Of a stretch of 15,282 nt of DNA, positions 7,658 through 14,864 are shown piece by piece. The stretch comes from Gammaproteobacteria bacterium. GTDB lineage: Bacteria > Pseudomonadota > Gammaproteobacteria > Pseudomonadales > Azotimanducaceae_A. The position numbers and the translations under genes are program-made. The stretch lies in NCBI GenBank assembly GCA_026713405.1, contig JAPOON010000048.1, positions 1-15,282 of the forward strand. The letters run 5' to 3'. Position 1 is the stretch's first letter. Each line of letters starts with the position of its first letter. A model generated the notes under the pieces. The model did not search any database and was not told the DNA's origin. It saw only the letters and a list, made by a program, of their open reading frames with translations.

Positions 7658-9688
7658 TCAGAACTCGTAGAGCAGCCGTACGCCCACAGTCCGGGGCCGG
7701 CTCTGCAGAAACGCGATGGGGTAGGTTCCGTCCTCGAAAAAGTCGGATGTCGCGCCATACCACTGCTCGTCGCCGGCGTTCTCCACGTACGCCCACAGCA
7801 TCCAGTTCTGCTGCGAAAACCCGGCGCGCAAGTTCACCTCCGTGAAGCTCGGTTGCCGCAGGAACTCTTCGTTGTTCAGGTCGCTGAACCAGTGCCCGAC
7901 GTAGATGTATTCCGCACCCAGGAACCACTCCCCCGGGTCGGTCGGATAGCGGAGCGTCAGCCCTGCATTGACAGTTTCCTTCGGATGGCTCGGCAGGCGA
8001 TTGCCATTGCAGTCGCTTACCAGGTCAAGCCTCGCACAGGTGTCCAGGGAAACGCCGTCTGCTTCCGTGTCGCTGAGCGCAATGCCCGGATTGAACTCTA
8101 CGTAGCGGTTCGGCCGGGACCGCAACTGCGCCTCGACGCCATAGCCCTCCACCTCCCCGACATTGTCCACTTCAAACAGCGTTCCCTTGAATGTGCCGAG
8201 CTGCATGTCCTCGTATTCGTAGTAGAAACCCGCGACATCGAGCTGGGTCGTACCCTCGAACAGCAGCGCCTTGAGACCGGCTTCCCAGGAGTAGATCGTT
8301 TCCGGGCCGAAGGGGTTGAGCATGGTGACGCCGGGGACGACCTCGAAGGTATAGGGGTCGAGGCCCGTGACGGCAAAACTGTCGTAACCCCCGGACTCGC
8401 GCAACAGCCCGTCGGGCGTGCCGCCCGGCCACTCGAAACCGAAGAAGTACGGGTAGATGACCGCGCAACTGTCGCCAAAGCCGTAGAAACAGGCAGTTTC
8501 CTCGTCGCTCGTGCTGGAAAAGTCCGCGTTGATGTCTTCCCAGTAGGCGCTGGCGCCGATGAACCAGGAGAAATCGCCGCCGTCGTCGGACACCAGGCGC
8601 AATTCCTGGCTGAGGTAGTCTCCCGACTGATCCTGGATGTAGTTGATGAACTGGTCGGGAACGCCGTCGACATCCTCGAAGTAATAGAACTCGTGGTCCT
8701 TGTAGCCGGTGATGGAACTGAAGGTGGCGAAACCCAGGTCGTATTCGATCAACAGCGTCAGGCTCAGCAGGTCGCTCTCGTCGGGGTCGGCATCCAGTAT
8801 TTCCGAGTCGATGGCCCAGACGTCTCCGGTGTACGGTTCGCCGGAGAACGGGTCCACGAGGGCGTAGAGGGTGCCCGATGTCTGCCGCTCTTCGTATTCC
8901 ACCGTAGCGGTGACGGATATCCGCTCATCGATGAAGCCGAGCGAGGCGCGGCCACCCGAGTTGTCGTTGCCGCCCCGGTCGCTGCCGCCCTGCAGGTTTT
9001 CGATCCAGCCGTCTTCCTCCGCGTGAAAGGCGGCGATGCGCAAGGCGGTGTTTTCCGACAGCGGCAGGTTGATGGCGCCGTCAAACTCGATCACGCCCCG
9101 CTCCCCCGCACCGGCATGGGCATAGCCGCCGGTGCTGCCGGGGTCCGGCTTGGCGGTGATCAGATGAATGGTGCCCGCCCCGGCGTTCCTGCCGAACAGG
9201 AGCCCTTGTGGCCCCTTGAGCACTTCCACCCGTTCCATGTCGTAGAAATGGCCGAGCGACGACCCGGTGCGGCCCTGGTAGACGTGGTCCTTGTAGATCG
9301 CAACGGACGGGTCGCCTCCGAAACCGAGGTCTGTCGTGGAAATTCCGCGAATGGAAAAGGTCTCGAGGAAACTGTTGGTGGCGACTCCAAAGAATCCCGG
9401 CGTCAATGCCGCCAGGTCGCGGGCATCGTCGAGCCCGGATTCGAGCAGTGATTCCGAGGTGAAGGCAGTGATGGCCACCGGCACTTCTGTCAGGTTCTGT
9501 TCGCGCTTCTGGGCGGTGACGACGATCTCTTCCAGCGCGCCGGCCTCCTCCCCGTACGCCGGCGCCAGGACAAGCAGCGCCAATAGCGCGACCGCGGCGT
9601 ATTTCAAGGCCCGCGCAGCCCCGGCAACCCCAACGTGCCCACCGGTTCGACTCATTGGTCCATTACGCACTGCAACACTCCCGATCAT
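7658..9688 (-). CDS. TonB-dependent outer-membrane receptor
   Basis: A 676 aa protein with a signal peptide (hydrophobic core about residues 30-45) and a TonB-box region LEEIVVTAQKREQNLTEVPV at 52-71. The plug domain contains FSIRGIS (111-116), the VEVLKGPQGLLFGRNAGAGTI element (154-174) and the plug-barrel transition. A beta-barrel with alternating aromatic strands follows, with the terminal LLYEF ending in Phe. Such receptors import scarce ligands using TonB/ExbBD energy. The protein is short for its family (usually about 720-800 aa). Between WEDINADF (383-390) and PETIYSWEAGLK (462-473) only about 70 residues replace several barrel strands, suggesting an internal in-frame deletion. The start is set by a strong GGGAGG site. 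It lies 35 nt after aguA, so it is probably in the aguBA operon, pointing to an agmatine- or guanidino-related ligand (inference). Confidence 0.88.
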   Translation of the reverse strand: MIGSVAVRNGPMSRTGGHVGVAGAARALKYAAVALLALLVLAPAYGEEAGALEEIVVTAQKREQNLTEVPVAITAFTSESLLESGLDDARDLAALTPGFFGVATNSFLETFSIRGISTTDLGFGGDPSVAIYKDHVYQGRTGSSLGHFYDMERVEVLKGPQGLLFGRNAGAGTIHLITAKPDPGSTGGYAHAGAGERGVIEFDGAINLPLSENTALRIAAFHAEEDGWIENLQGGSDRGGNDNSGGRASLGFIDERISVTATVEYEERQTSGTLYALVDPFSGEPYTGDVWAIDSEILDADPDESDLLSLTLLIEYDLGFATFSSITGYKDHEFYYFEDVDGVPDQFINYIQDQSGDYLSQELRLVSDDGGDFSWFIGASAYWEDINADFSSTSDEETACFYGFGDSCAVIYPYFFGFEWPGGTPDGLLRESGGYDSFAVTGLDPYTFEVVPGVTMLNPFGPETIYSWEAGLKALLFEGTTQLDVAGFYYEYEDMQLGTFKGTLFEVDNVGEVEGYGVEAQLRSRPNRYVEFNPGIALSDTEADGVSLDTCARLDLVSDCNGNRLPSHPKETVNAGLTLRYPTDPGEWFLGAEYIYVGHWFSDLNNEEFLRQPSFTEVNLRAGFSQQNWMLWAYVENAGDEQWYGATSDFFEDGTYPIAFLQSRPRTVGVRLLYEF

Positions 9689-9694
9689 GTCTGT

Positions 9695-9700
9695 CCTCCC
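9695..9700 (-). promoter_or_regulatory. Ribosome binding site of the TonB receptor gene
   Basis: On the minus strand GGGAGG lies 6 nt before the ATG at 9688. It supports that start over the in-frame ATG 11 codons later, and it lies within the 35-nt gap after aguA, consistent with re-initiation on a shared message. Confidence 0.6.
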
Positions 9701-9723
9701 AAAACTGTACTCGTATGTCGGAC

Positions 9724-10749
9724 TCAGGCCGGCTGCTGCTGGGTAATGCAGTGAATGCCGCCCCTTCCCGGAGCGATGTCGCTCACATCCACGGCAACAA
9801 GAGATCTGGATGGAAACAGCTTGCCCACAAGCTCCTGCGCAGCCCGGTCCGTATCCGTCCCGAAGCTTGGAAAAACGATGCCGCCGTTGGCGATATAGAA
9901 ATTCATGTAGGAACTGCAGTAGACGTCGGACGTCGCAGTTGCGTCATGGGCTTCACCAAGCGGGATCAGTTCGAGGCGTCTGCCCCGAGCGTCCGTCGCC
10001 TTCTCCAGCGCCTTCCAGTTCTCGTGCAGGTTCCTTCGCCGCTCCGGCAGTTCTTCCGCGCCCACCGCGCAGAGCACCACGCCGGGCCTCACGAAACAGG
10101 CCAGGGCATCGATATGCCCGTCGGTCTCGGAGTCTTCCGGGTCGCCGGGAACCCAGATCACCTTTTCCGCGCCCAGGGCATCGCAGAGGATGCGCTCTGC
10201 CTCGGATTTGGTCATGCCCGGATTGCGGTTGTCGTTCAATATGCACTGTTCGGCGGTGATGATGGTGCCTTCACCGTCGACGGCGAGCGCTCCGCCTTCG
10301 AGAAACGCATTGGCGGAAAAGGTGCGTATGCCCAACGCCTCGGCAAGCCGATGCCCCACGGCCGCATCGTTGTGGTAGCGCTCGTACTTTCGCCCCCAGG
10401 CATTGAACAGGAATACCGATGCGGCCAGTTCATCGCCGGACTTGATAAACGTCGGGCCGCTGTCCCGAGCCCATGAATCGTCCAGCGGCAGCACGAAGTA
10501 GTCGATCTCATCGCCGCAATGCACCTTGGCGTTGGCCAGACCTTCCCCGGAGACCATCATGGTCACCGGTTCGAACCGGCGGATGGCCCTGGCCACGTTG
10601 GCATAAGCGATTTGTGTTCTGTCGAGGTCCGGCCAGATGAAATCCGTCCGGTGCGGCCACTGCATCCAGCAGCGCGCGTGCGGCTCCCACTCGGCCGGCA
10701 TGCGGAAGCCGGCCTCCCTGGCAGTGGTCGCGCCGCTTGTGGCCCTCAA
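9724..10749 (-). CDS. aguA: Agmatine deiminase
   Basis: Agmatine deiminase (agmatine iminohydrolase) hydrolyses agmatine to N-carbamoylputrescine and ammonia in the cytoplasm. Family signatures are GFRMPAEWEPHARCWMQWPH at the N-terminus, DDSWARDSGPTF, FLEGGALAVDGEG with the catalytic Glu, DGHIDALACFV with the catalytic His, and GRGGIHCITQQQP with the nucleophilic Cys (Cys334 from the TTG start). Two starts are possible. The TTG at 10749 overlaps the aguB stop (TTGA) and gives 341 aa, keeping the residues that usually precede GFRMPAEW. The ATG at 10701 gives 325 aa with a distant GGGAGG. I favour the TTG because family members are usually about 345-370 aa. The frame is open further upstream inside aguB, but that part is a shadow. 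The next gene is the TonB receptor. Confidence 0.92.
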   Translation of the reverse strand: MRATSGATTAREAGFRMPAEWEPHARCWMQWPHRTDFIWPDLDRTQIAYANVARAIRRFEPVTMMVSGEGLANAKVHCGDEIDYFVLPLDDSWARDSGPTFIKSGDELAASVFLFNAWGRKYERYHNDAAVGHRLAEALGIRTFSANAFLEGGALAVDGEGTIITAEQCILNDNRNPGMTKSEAERILCDALGAEKVIWVPGDPEDSETDGHIDALACFVRPGVVLCAVGAEELPERRRNLHENWKALEKATDARGRRLELIPLGEAHDATATSDVYCSSYMNFYIANGGIVFPSFGTDTDRAAQELVGKLFPSRSLVAVDVSDIAPGRGGIHCITQQQPA

Positions 10750-11651
10750 GTTCCAATGTCTGGTGAGCGGCCATCCAGGGTGAGGATCGGCTTGTACAGT
10801 TCCGGCCGCCGGTCGCGGAATACGCCCCAGTTCACCCGCTCCTGGTCGATGGCATCGAGATCGAAAGTCGTCAAGATAACGGCGCGGTCCGTACGGCCGG
10901 CTTCCGCCACGATCGCGCCGGTATGGTCGGCAATGAACGACGAGCCATAGAACTCGACGGTACAGGTTGACCCTTCTTCCCTGCCGATACGATTGGATGC
11001 GATCACCGGCGTAAGGTTGGCCGCCGCATGCCCCTGCATCACGCGCTGCCAGTGATCCCTGGAATCCAGTTCCGGGAATGCGGGTTCCGAACCGATGGCG
11101 GTCGGATAGAGCAGCAGTTCTGCGCCCTGCAACACCAGGCAGCGCGCCGCCTCGGGAAACCATTGATCCCAGCAGATTGCGGCGCCGATCGTCCCGTAGC
11201 GGGTTTTCCAGGCCTTGAAGCCGGTATCGCCCGGTGAAAAAAAGGACTTTTCCTGATAGCCCACGGAATTCGGAATGTGTGACTTGCGGTAGACGCCCAG
11301 CACCGTCCCGTCTGCATCGACGATAGCCAGGGCGTTGTAGAACGCCGTGCCGGCGCGCTCGAAAAAGCTGACGGGCAACACCACACCGAGTTCCCGGGCC
11401 AGTTCGACGAACCGCTCGATCGGCGCGTTGCCCCGTCGTTCCCTGGCCAGCGCGAAATGTTCGCCGTCCTGATCCTTGCAGAAATACGGCGCCTCGAACA
11501 ACTCCTGCAGCAGAATGATCTCCGCCCCGCGAGCGGCCGCCTCCCGGACCAGCTCTTCGGCGTCACCCAGCGTCTTCTCGCGGTCCCAGGTGCACGCCAT
11601 TTGCGTGGCAGCTACGGCGACGATGCCGATGCCGGGCGCGACAGCGCCCAC
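10746..11651 (-). CDS. aguB: N-carbamoylputrescine amidase
   Basis: A nitrilase-superfamily amidase that converts N-carbamoylputrescine to putrescine, CO2 and ammonia, the second step of the AguA/AguB route. From the GTG at 11651 the protein is 301 aa. It starts into the typical VAATQMACTWDREKTL, with the Glu-Lys-Cys triad at Glu50 (LLQELFEAPYF), Lys123 (YRKSHIP) and Cys160 (AAICWDQWFPE). EAPYF, the WDQWFPEAAR region and LLYPTAIGSEP are typical of carbamoylputrescine amidases rather than other nitrilases. An in-frame GTG at 11720 would add 23 residues without homology support. The stop overlaps the aguA start, giving tight coupling. It is the first gene of the minus-strand cluster, divergent from the methyltransferase-like gene. 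Confidence 0.92.
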   Translation of the reverse strand: MGAVAPGIGIVAVAATQMACTWDREKTLGDAEELVREAAARGAEIILLQELFEAPYFCKDQDGEHFALARERRGNAPIERFVELARELGVVLPVSFFERAGTAFYNALAIVDADGTVLGVYRKSHIPNSVGYQEKSFFSPGDTGFKAWKTRYGTIGAAICWDQWFPEAARCLVLQGAELLLYPTAIGSEPAFPELDSRDHWQRVMQGHAAANLTPVIASNRIGREEGSTCTVEFYGSSFIADHTGAIVAEAGRTDRAVILTTFDLDAIDQERVNWGVFRDRRPELYKPILTLDGRSPDIGT

Positions 11652-11843
11652 CGCGGCCCTGAGCCGCCGGCTGCCAAGGCACTCACGGGAGTACACCCAA
11701 TGCGTTCGAATTCGTGCCACGGACGGAGTTCAGGAGCCTGGCCGAGGCGGATTGAGGAACTGGAGGGAAGTTGACCGTTGCTTTGTGATTCGCCCTGCGA
11801 AAAGATGGCCGGTCGGGGCATTCCTTTCCCTTGGAGACTGGTG
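11652..11843. promoter_or_regulatory. Divergent intergenic region aguB / methyltransferase-like gene
   Basis: About 190 bp separate the two divergent starts and must hold the promoters of the aguB-aguA-receptor message (minus) and the methyltransferase-like gene (plus). A TTGACC at 11771-11776 on the plus strand resembles a -35 hexamer, but no convincing -10 follows at 16-18 nt. No clear operator palindrome was identified. Confidence 0.3.
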
Positions 11844-12767
11844 ATGGCGGATGGCGTTGTAACGCAGGCGATGAACAGCACCCAAGTTTGCGGACGGTAT
11901 TCGGGCGCTGCGGCCAGGGTATCCGCGGTTCTGCTGGCCGCGCTGCTGGCTTGCATGGCCAACTCCCCCGCCTTCGCGGCGGAGACCACGGATCTTGAGC
12001 GCGACTGGCTGGAGGCGGCCGTAGCCGGAGATCATCGCAGCCCGGAAAACAGCACGCGGGATACTTATCGGCACCCGCTGGAGGTGCTCCGTTTTTTCGG
12101 CCTGCAACCGGGCTCCACGGTGGTTGAAATCTGGCCTAGCAGCGGCTGGTGGACGGAGATCCTGGCGCCCGCGCTACGCGACGAGGGCGCCTACTATGCC
12201 GCCGGGTTCGCGGTGAGTGCAAAACGAACGGCCCAGTGGCGCAGGAACGCCCAGCGGCGTTTCGATGAGAAACTGGCGGCGGTTCCGCACCTGTACGACG
12301 CTGTCGTCGTTACGGAACTGGGCATACCGGAGCAGACGGCAATCGCCCCGCCCGGTTCGGCAGATTACGTGCTCACGTTCCGCAATGTCCACAACTGGCT
12401 GAACGGCGACTATGCTGCCGACATGTTCGAGGTCATTGCCCGCGCCTTGCGGCCGGGAGGCGTACTGGGCGTCGTGCAACACCGCGCGCCCGAAGGTCGC
12501 AGCCTCGACGACATGAAAGACACCGGATACGTTACCGAAGCTCTCGTAATCGAGATGGCCGCGGCGGTGGGGCTGCGGCTGGAAGCATCCTCCGAGATCA
12601 ACGCCAACCCCCGCGACAGCCGGGATCATCCCGCCGGCGTCTGGACCCTCCCGCCGTCGCTGGCATTCTGCCGCGAAATGGGGCAAGGCGAGGAGCGCGG
12701 GGCGTGCCAGGCCCGCTACCGGGCCATCGGCGAGTCAGACCGCATGACATTGAGGTTCCGCAAGTAG
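11844..12767 (+). CDS. Exported class I methyltransferase-like protein (COG4798 type)
   Basis: A 307 aa protein with a Sec signal: hydrophobic VSAVLLAALLACMANSPAFA at about 26-45, cleaved before AETTD. Its body matches the COG4798 group of predicted SAM-dependent methyltransferases that carry signal peptides. VVEIWPSSGWWTEILAPAL (about residues 93-111) is the motif I region, ADYVLTFRNVHNWLNG a later strand, ALRPGGVLGVVQHRA motif III-like, then SSEINANPRDSRD and ESDRMTLRFRK at the end. Why a SAM enzyme should be periplasmic is unresolved, and methyltransferase activity is not demonstrated for the family in general. The ATG at 11844 has a GGAG 6-9 nt upstream; upstream in-frame codons to 11778 and an ATG at 11871 are less likely. 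It is transcribed away from aguB and appears to stand alone. Confidence 0.88.
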   Translation: MADGVVTQAMNSTQVCGRYSGAAARVSAVLLAALLACMANSPAFAAETTDLERDWLEAAVAGDHRSPENSTRDTYRHPLEVLRFFGLQPGSTVVEIWPSSGWWTEILAPALRDEGAYYAAGFAVSAKRTAQWRRNAQRRFDEKLAAVPHLYDAVVVTELGIPEQTAIAPPGSADYVLTFRNVHNWLNGDYAADMFEVIARALRPGGVLGVVQHRAPEGRSLDDMKDTGYVTEALVIEMAAAVGLRLEASSEINANPRDSRDHPAGVWTLPPSLAFCREMGQGEERGACQARYRAIGESDRMTLRFRK

Positions 12768-13241
12768 ATCGACCTTTGCCTCGCGCACGGCGCTGTCCCG
12801 CTCTCTCCGGAAACCGGACGGCCGGGGCAAGCCCGGCGATGGGTTGGTTCGGCCACGTTTCGGAACCACAGCGCCTGACCACCAACTCTAAGTGTAAATC
12901 CGCATGATCACGCGCACACCTGACCAAACCTTTTTGCACAACTTGACGCACACAAACTCGGTGACAACGACCATAAACGTGAAACTTACTTCTCGTGGGC
13001 GTCCTGTACTGCCGTTGTTGTCTCTGGACGTTATGGGTGTCCTGGACTCTGCCCTTGTGGGTGTCCTGGACCGTACTCTGGACCGTTTCTTCCTGGACCG
13101 TTGCTGGACCGTTGATGACCTGCGCCCTACAGTGGGCTCACGGGGCGCGTATGTGACAGTGATCCACGGCTGGCCGTCGAGCGGGCAGGCGGCCATCAGG
13201 CACCATGGCGACATGACGCTGCTCGACTAAACGGAGCCGAG
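12768..13241. other. Intergenic region before MFS copy 2
   Basis: About 470 bp without a recognisable gene. The first 130 bp are GC-rich with only weak hairpins. From about 12885 to 13010 the composition becomes more AT-rich than the neighbouring genes, then the CTGGAC repeat cluster begins. An open frame at 12904-13230 spans the repeats and ends 11 nt before the MFS start, but no domain is visible. Its last part (after about 13140) has a more gene-like composition and could be a worn remnant. A TTGACG at 12943-12948 lacks a properly spaced -10. The MFS Shine-Dalgarno (GGAG, 13233-13236) closes the region. Confidence 0.5.
13024..13113. repeat. Cluster of CTGGAC / TGGGTGTCCTGGAC repeats
   Basis: CTGGAC occurs six times in 90 bp, starting at 13024, 13042, 13066, 13078, 13093 and 13104. 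The last four are CTGGACCGT. The longer unit TGGGTGTCCTGGAC occurs twice exactly, at 13034 and 13058, a 24-nt spacing, and a diverged version (GTGGGCGTCCTGTACT) lies at 12995. The units contain the short palindrome GTCC-T-GGAC. Spacing of the later copies (12, 15 and 11 nt) is irregular. It could be a repeat of the REP/RAYT-associated kind, an operator array for the downstream MFS gene, or slippage-generated sequence. Confidence 0.6.
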
Positions 13242-14429
13242 ATGGCAACAGAAGAAGGCGGCGTCAACGAGACGCGGGCAGTCATCACCCTGGCCTCATT
13301 GACCGTGGTGGGTTATGCGTACTGGAACGCCATGCCACTGATCGTCGGCGGGTTTGTCGATGAGTTCGGGTGGTCTGCACAACTGGCCGGAAGAATTTCA
13401 TCGCTGCAACTGTTTGCGATGATGACGATGCTCTGCGTTGCTATGGTGACAGTACATCGCTGGAGCCTGCGAACGACGGTTCTCTGCGCCGTTCTCCTGG
13501 TCGTTCTCTCCGATTTTTGCGCCGCGTGGCTCGAGAGCGTCACGCTGATGGTCCTGACTCGAATCGTCTCCGGATTGTCGGCGGGTGTAATCCTGGGTGC
13601 TGTCTATGCAGCCATTTCAAGGCTGGGACGGCCGACCCGTGTTTACGGGATTGTTGTAGCCAGCATGTCATTGTCTGGCCTGGTCTGGTTCCTGGGAATA
13701 CCTCCTTTGCTGGAAATTTCCGGGATGACAGGGCCCTTTCTGGGCTTCGCGGCGATTTCACTGGTCGCCCTGGCCATGGCCCTGGCGTGGTTTCCCCGTT
13801 TCAACGGGCAGGAAGACGTCGCCTCGGGTCAACTCGACCTGTCGGGCATCCTGACAGTCTCGGTGTTTCTTCTGGCAATGGGTTTCTTCATTCAATCGGT
13901 GGTTGTCGGAGCCAACTGGGCATACTGGGAGCGAATCGGCGTCAACTCCGGGTTGAGTGCGCAGGGCATCGGTGTCGTCCTGTCACTGGGGGCTGTCAGC
14001 GGCATGCTCGGGGGAGTGCTGGCTGCCTGGATGGACGGCAAAGTCGGCGACGCAACGGCCCTGGTAGCCGGCCTTGCGTTTATGGGGGCCGGGTATGCTG
14101 TGGCGCTGTTCTACGACCCCTTCGCTTACGTTGGGGCAACCGTGATCTCGTACGTCGCCTTCAGTGTTATTCAGACATTCTTTTTCGGCATTTTCGCCAA
14201 ATTGGATTCCTCGGGCAGGCTGGTCAACGCAGGCAACCTCCTCTCGTTTGCGGGCGCGGCAGTCGGACCTGCCGCTGCAAGCCTGGTGCTCGTGGCGGGC
14301 AATTACAGTCCGGTGATCTATGCCGGCTCTTTCGGGGTGCTTGCTAGCCTGTTCGTGATCATGCCGGTGGTAATGAAAAACCGGCGAGCACGGTATGGGA
14401 CCGCATCGGAACTCGGCGAGGGGACCTAG
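13242..14429 (+). CDS. MFS transporter (copy 2)
   Basis: A 395 aa membrane protein with about 12 hydrophobic segments arranged as two six-helix halves, a major facilitator. The N-terminal AMPLIVGGFVDEFGWS parallels TMPMIIGTFVDSAGFSG of the MFS at 4871-6061. GLSAQGIGVVLSLGAVSG, MLGGVLAA and the late KLDSSGRLVNAGNLLSF also match the same regions of copy 1. The two are therefore paralogues or a divergent pair of one subfamily, although overall identity appears low. The ATG is supported by GGAG with 5-nt spacing. No enzyme gene overlaps it, unlike copy 1. The downstream copper amine oxidase on the same strand suggests transport of an amine (inference). Confidence 0.9.
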   Translation: MATEEGGVNETRAVITLASLTVVGYAYWNAMPLIVGGFVDEFGWSAQLAGRISSLQLFAMMTMLCVAMVTVHRWSLRTTVLCAVLLVVLSDFCAAWLESVTLMVLTRIVSGLSAGVILGAVYAAISRLGRPTRVYGIVVASMSLSGLVWFLGIPPLLEISGMTGPFLGFAAISLVALAMALAWFPRFNGQEDVASGQLDLSGILTVSVFLLAMGFFIQSVVVGANWAYWERIGVNSGLSAQGIGVVLSLGAVSGMLGGVLAAWMDGKVGDATALVAGLAFMGAGYAVALFYDPFAYVGATVISYVAFSVIQTFFFGIFAKLDSSGRLVNAGNLLSFAGAAVGPAAASLVLVAGNYSPVIYAGSFGVLASLFVIMPVVMKNRRARYGTASELGEGT

Positions 14430-14462
14430 CCACACCGATTCGCAATTGAACGTAGCGAGGTT

Positions 14463-14573
14463 GGCAACAGTAGTGAAAGCACTGGGTGCGCGAAGTAAGA
14501 GCGCGCGGAGGCGTGCTCGACAGTACGTTGAGTACGCGGCGGGAGCACGGCCAGTGATTTCGCTGCTATTGAC
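14463..14573. repeat. Imperfect palindrome with branched internal hairpins
   Basis: Arms 14463-14485 and 14551-14573 are inverted copies matching at 18 of 23 positions. As RNA on the plus strand two of the mismatches become G-U pairs. Inside are two further stems: GCGCG 14488-14492 with CGCGC 14502-14506, and CGTGCTC 14512-14518 with GAGCACG 14543-14549. The whole would fold as a three-way junction of about 111 nt. It begins 34 nt after the MFS stop and has no T-tract. It could be a structured RNA element, a small non-autonomous mobile element or a REP-like repeat; no identity is claimed. Confidence 0.55.
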
Positions 14574-14650
14574 GACCGCAGTAGTTTATTCATGAATAGG
14601 TACGGCTAGCGGCTGGACCGCTCCAAGATAGAGGCATGGGCTCCAATGTA

Positions 14651-14838
14651 TCAGTGACGCACGAGGTCGACGACCACGGTGTTGTCGAGCGTCACCGTAC
14701 ATCCGCGCAGCGGAATGTCGTAGTGTCCGTGCGTTTCGCGCCCCGCGGCCGGGAAACAGGCGACCATTCCACCTGGCCAGAAGTCGATGTGGCCGGGCTG
14801 AGACACTTGCCGTATTGTCGTACTACCGAATATTTGAC
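14651..14838 (-). pseudogene. Possible gene remnant, unidentified
   Basis: A minus-strand frame ending at the TGA complementary to 14651-14653 reads like protein rather than noise: QVSQPGHIDFWPGGMVACFP, then GHYDIPLRGCTVTLDNTVVV. The Pro-Gly ... Phe-Trp-Pro-Gly-Gly layout is loosely reminiscent of M29-type aminopeptidase/NicX-like proteins, but I cannot assign a family. The frame stays open to about 15004, yet that part lies antisense to the copper amine oxidase and is probably a shadow. No start or ribosome binding site was found, so if real it is a 3' fragment. Confidence 0.28.
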
Positions 14839-14864
14839 ATGAGTATCGGAAGGCCATAGCCTCG

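Larger units (their letters stand above)
14430..14864. other. Intergenic region between MFS copy 2 and copper amine oxidase
   Basis: About 435 bp. The first third is occupied by the large imperfect palindrome (14463-14573). A small perfect hairpin, AGCGG 14608-14612 against CCGCT 14618-14622, follows and includes another CTGGACCG at 14613-14620. The rest carries a possible minus-strand gene remnant (14651-14838). The amine oxidase promoter must lie here or upstream, but only a poor candidate (TTGCCG at 14807-14812) was seen. Confidence 0.45.

Noticed and set aside
6374..9451. 1025-codon open frame on the plus strand
   Set aside because: It lies antisense to the oxidase, cytochrome and TonB receptor genes, all of which show clear family motifs on the minus strand. 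The length reflects GC-biased third positions; its translation shows no domain.
12943..12977. Promoter with TTGACG and CATAAA
   Set aside because: The spacer would be 23 nt, well outside the usual 16-18.
12904..13230. 108-codon open frame before MFS copy 2
   Set aside because: Most of it is the CTGGAC repeat cluster and AT-richer sequence. No ribosome binding site or domain was seen. It is treated as non-coding, with a small chance that its last 90 nt are a gene remnant.
14463..14573. Integron attC site
   Set aside because: The palindrome lacks the paired RYYYAAC and GTTRRRY core sites expected at attC ends, and no integrase or cassette structure is present.
14807..14835. Sigma-70 promoter for the copper amine oxidase
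   Set aside because: TTGCCG is a fair -35, but the only -10 candidates at acceptable spacing match the consensus poorly.
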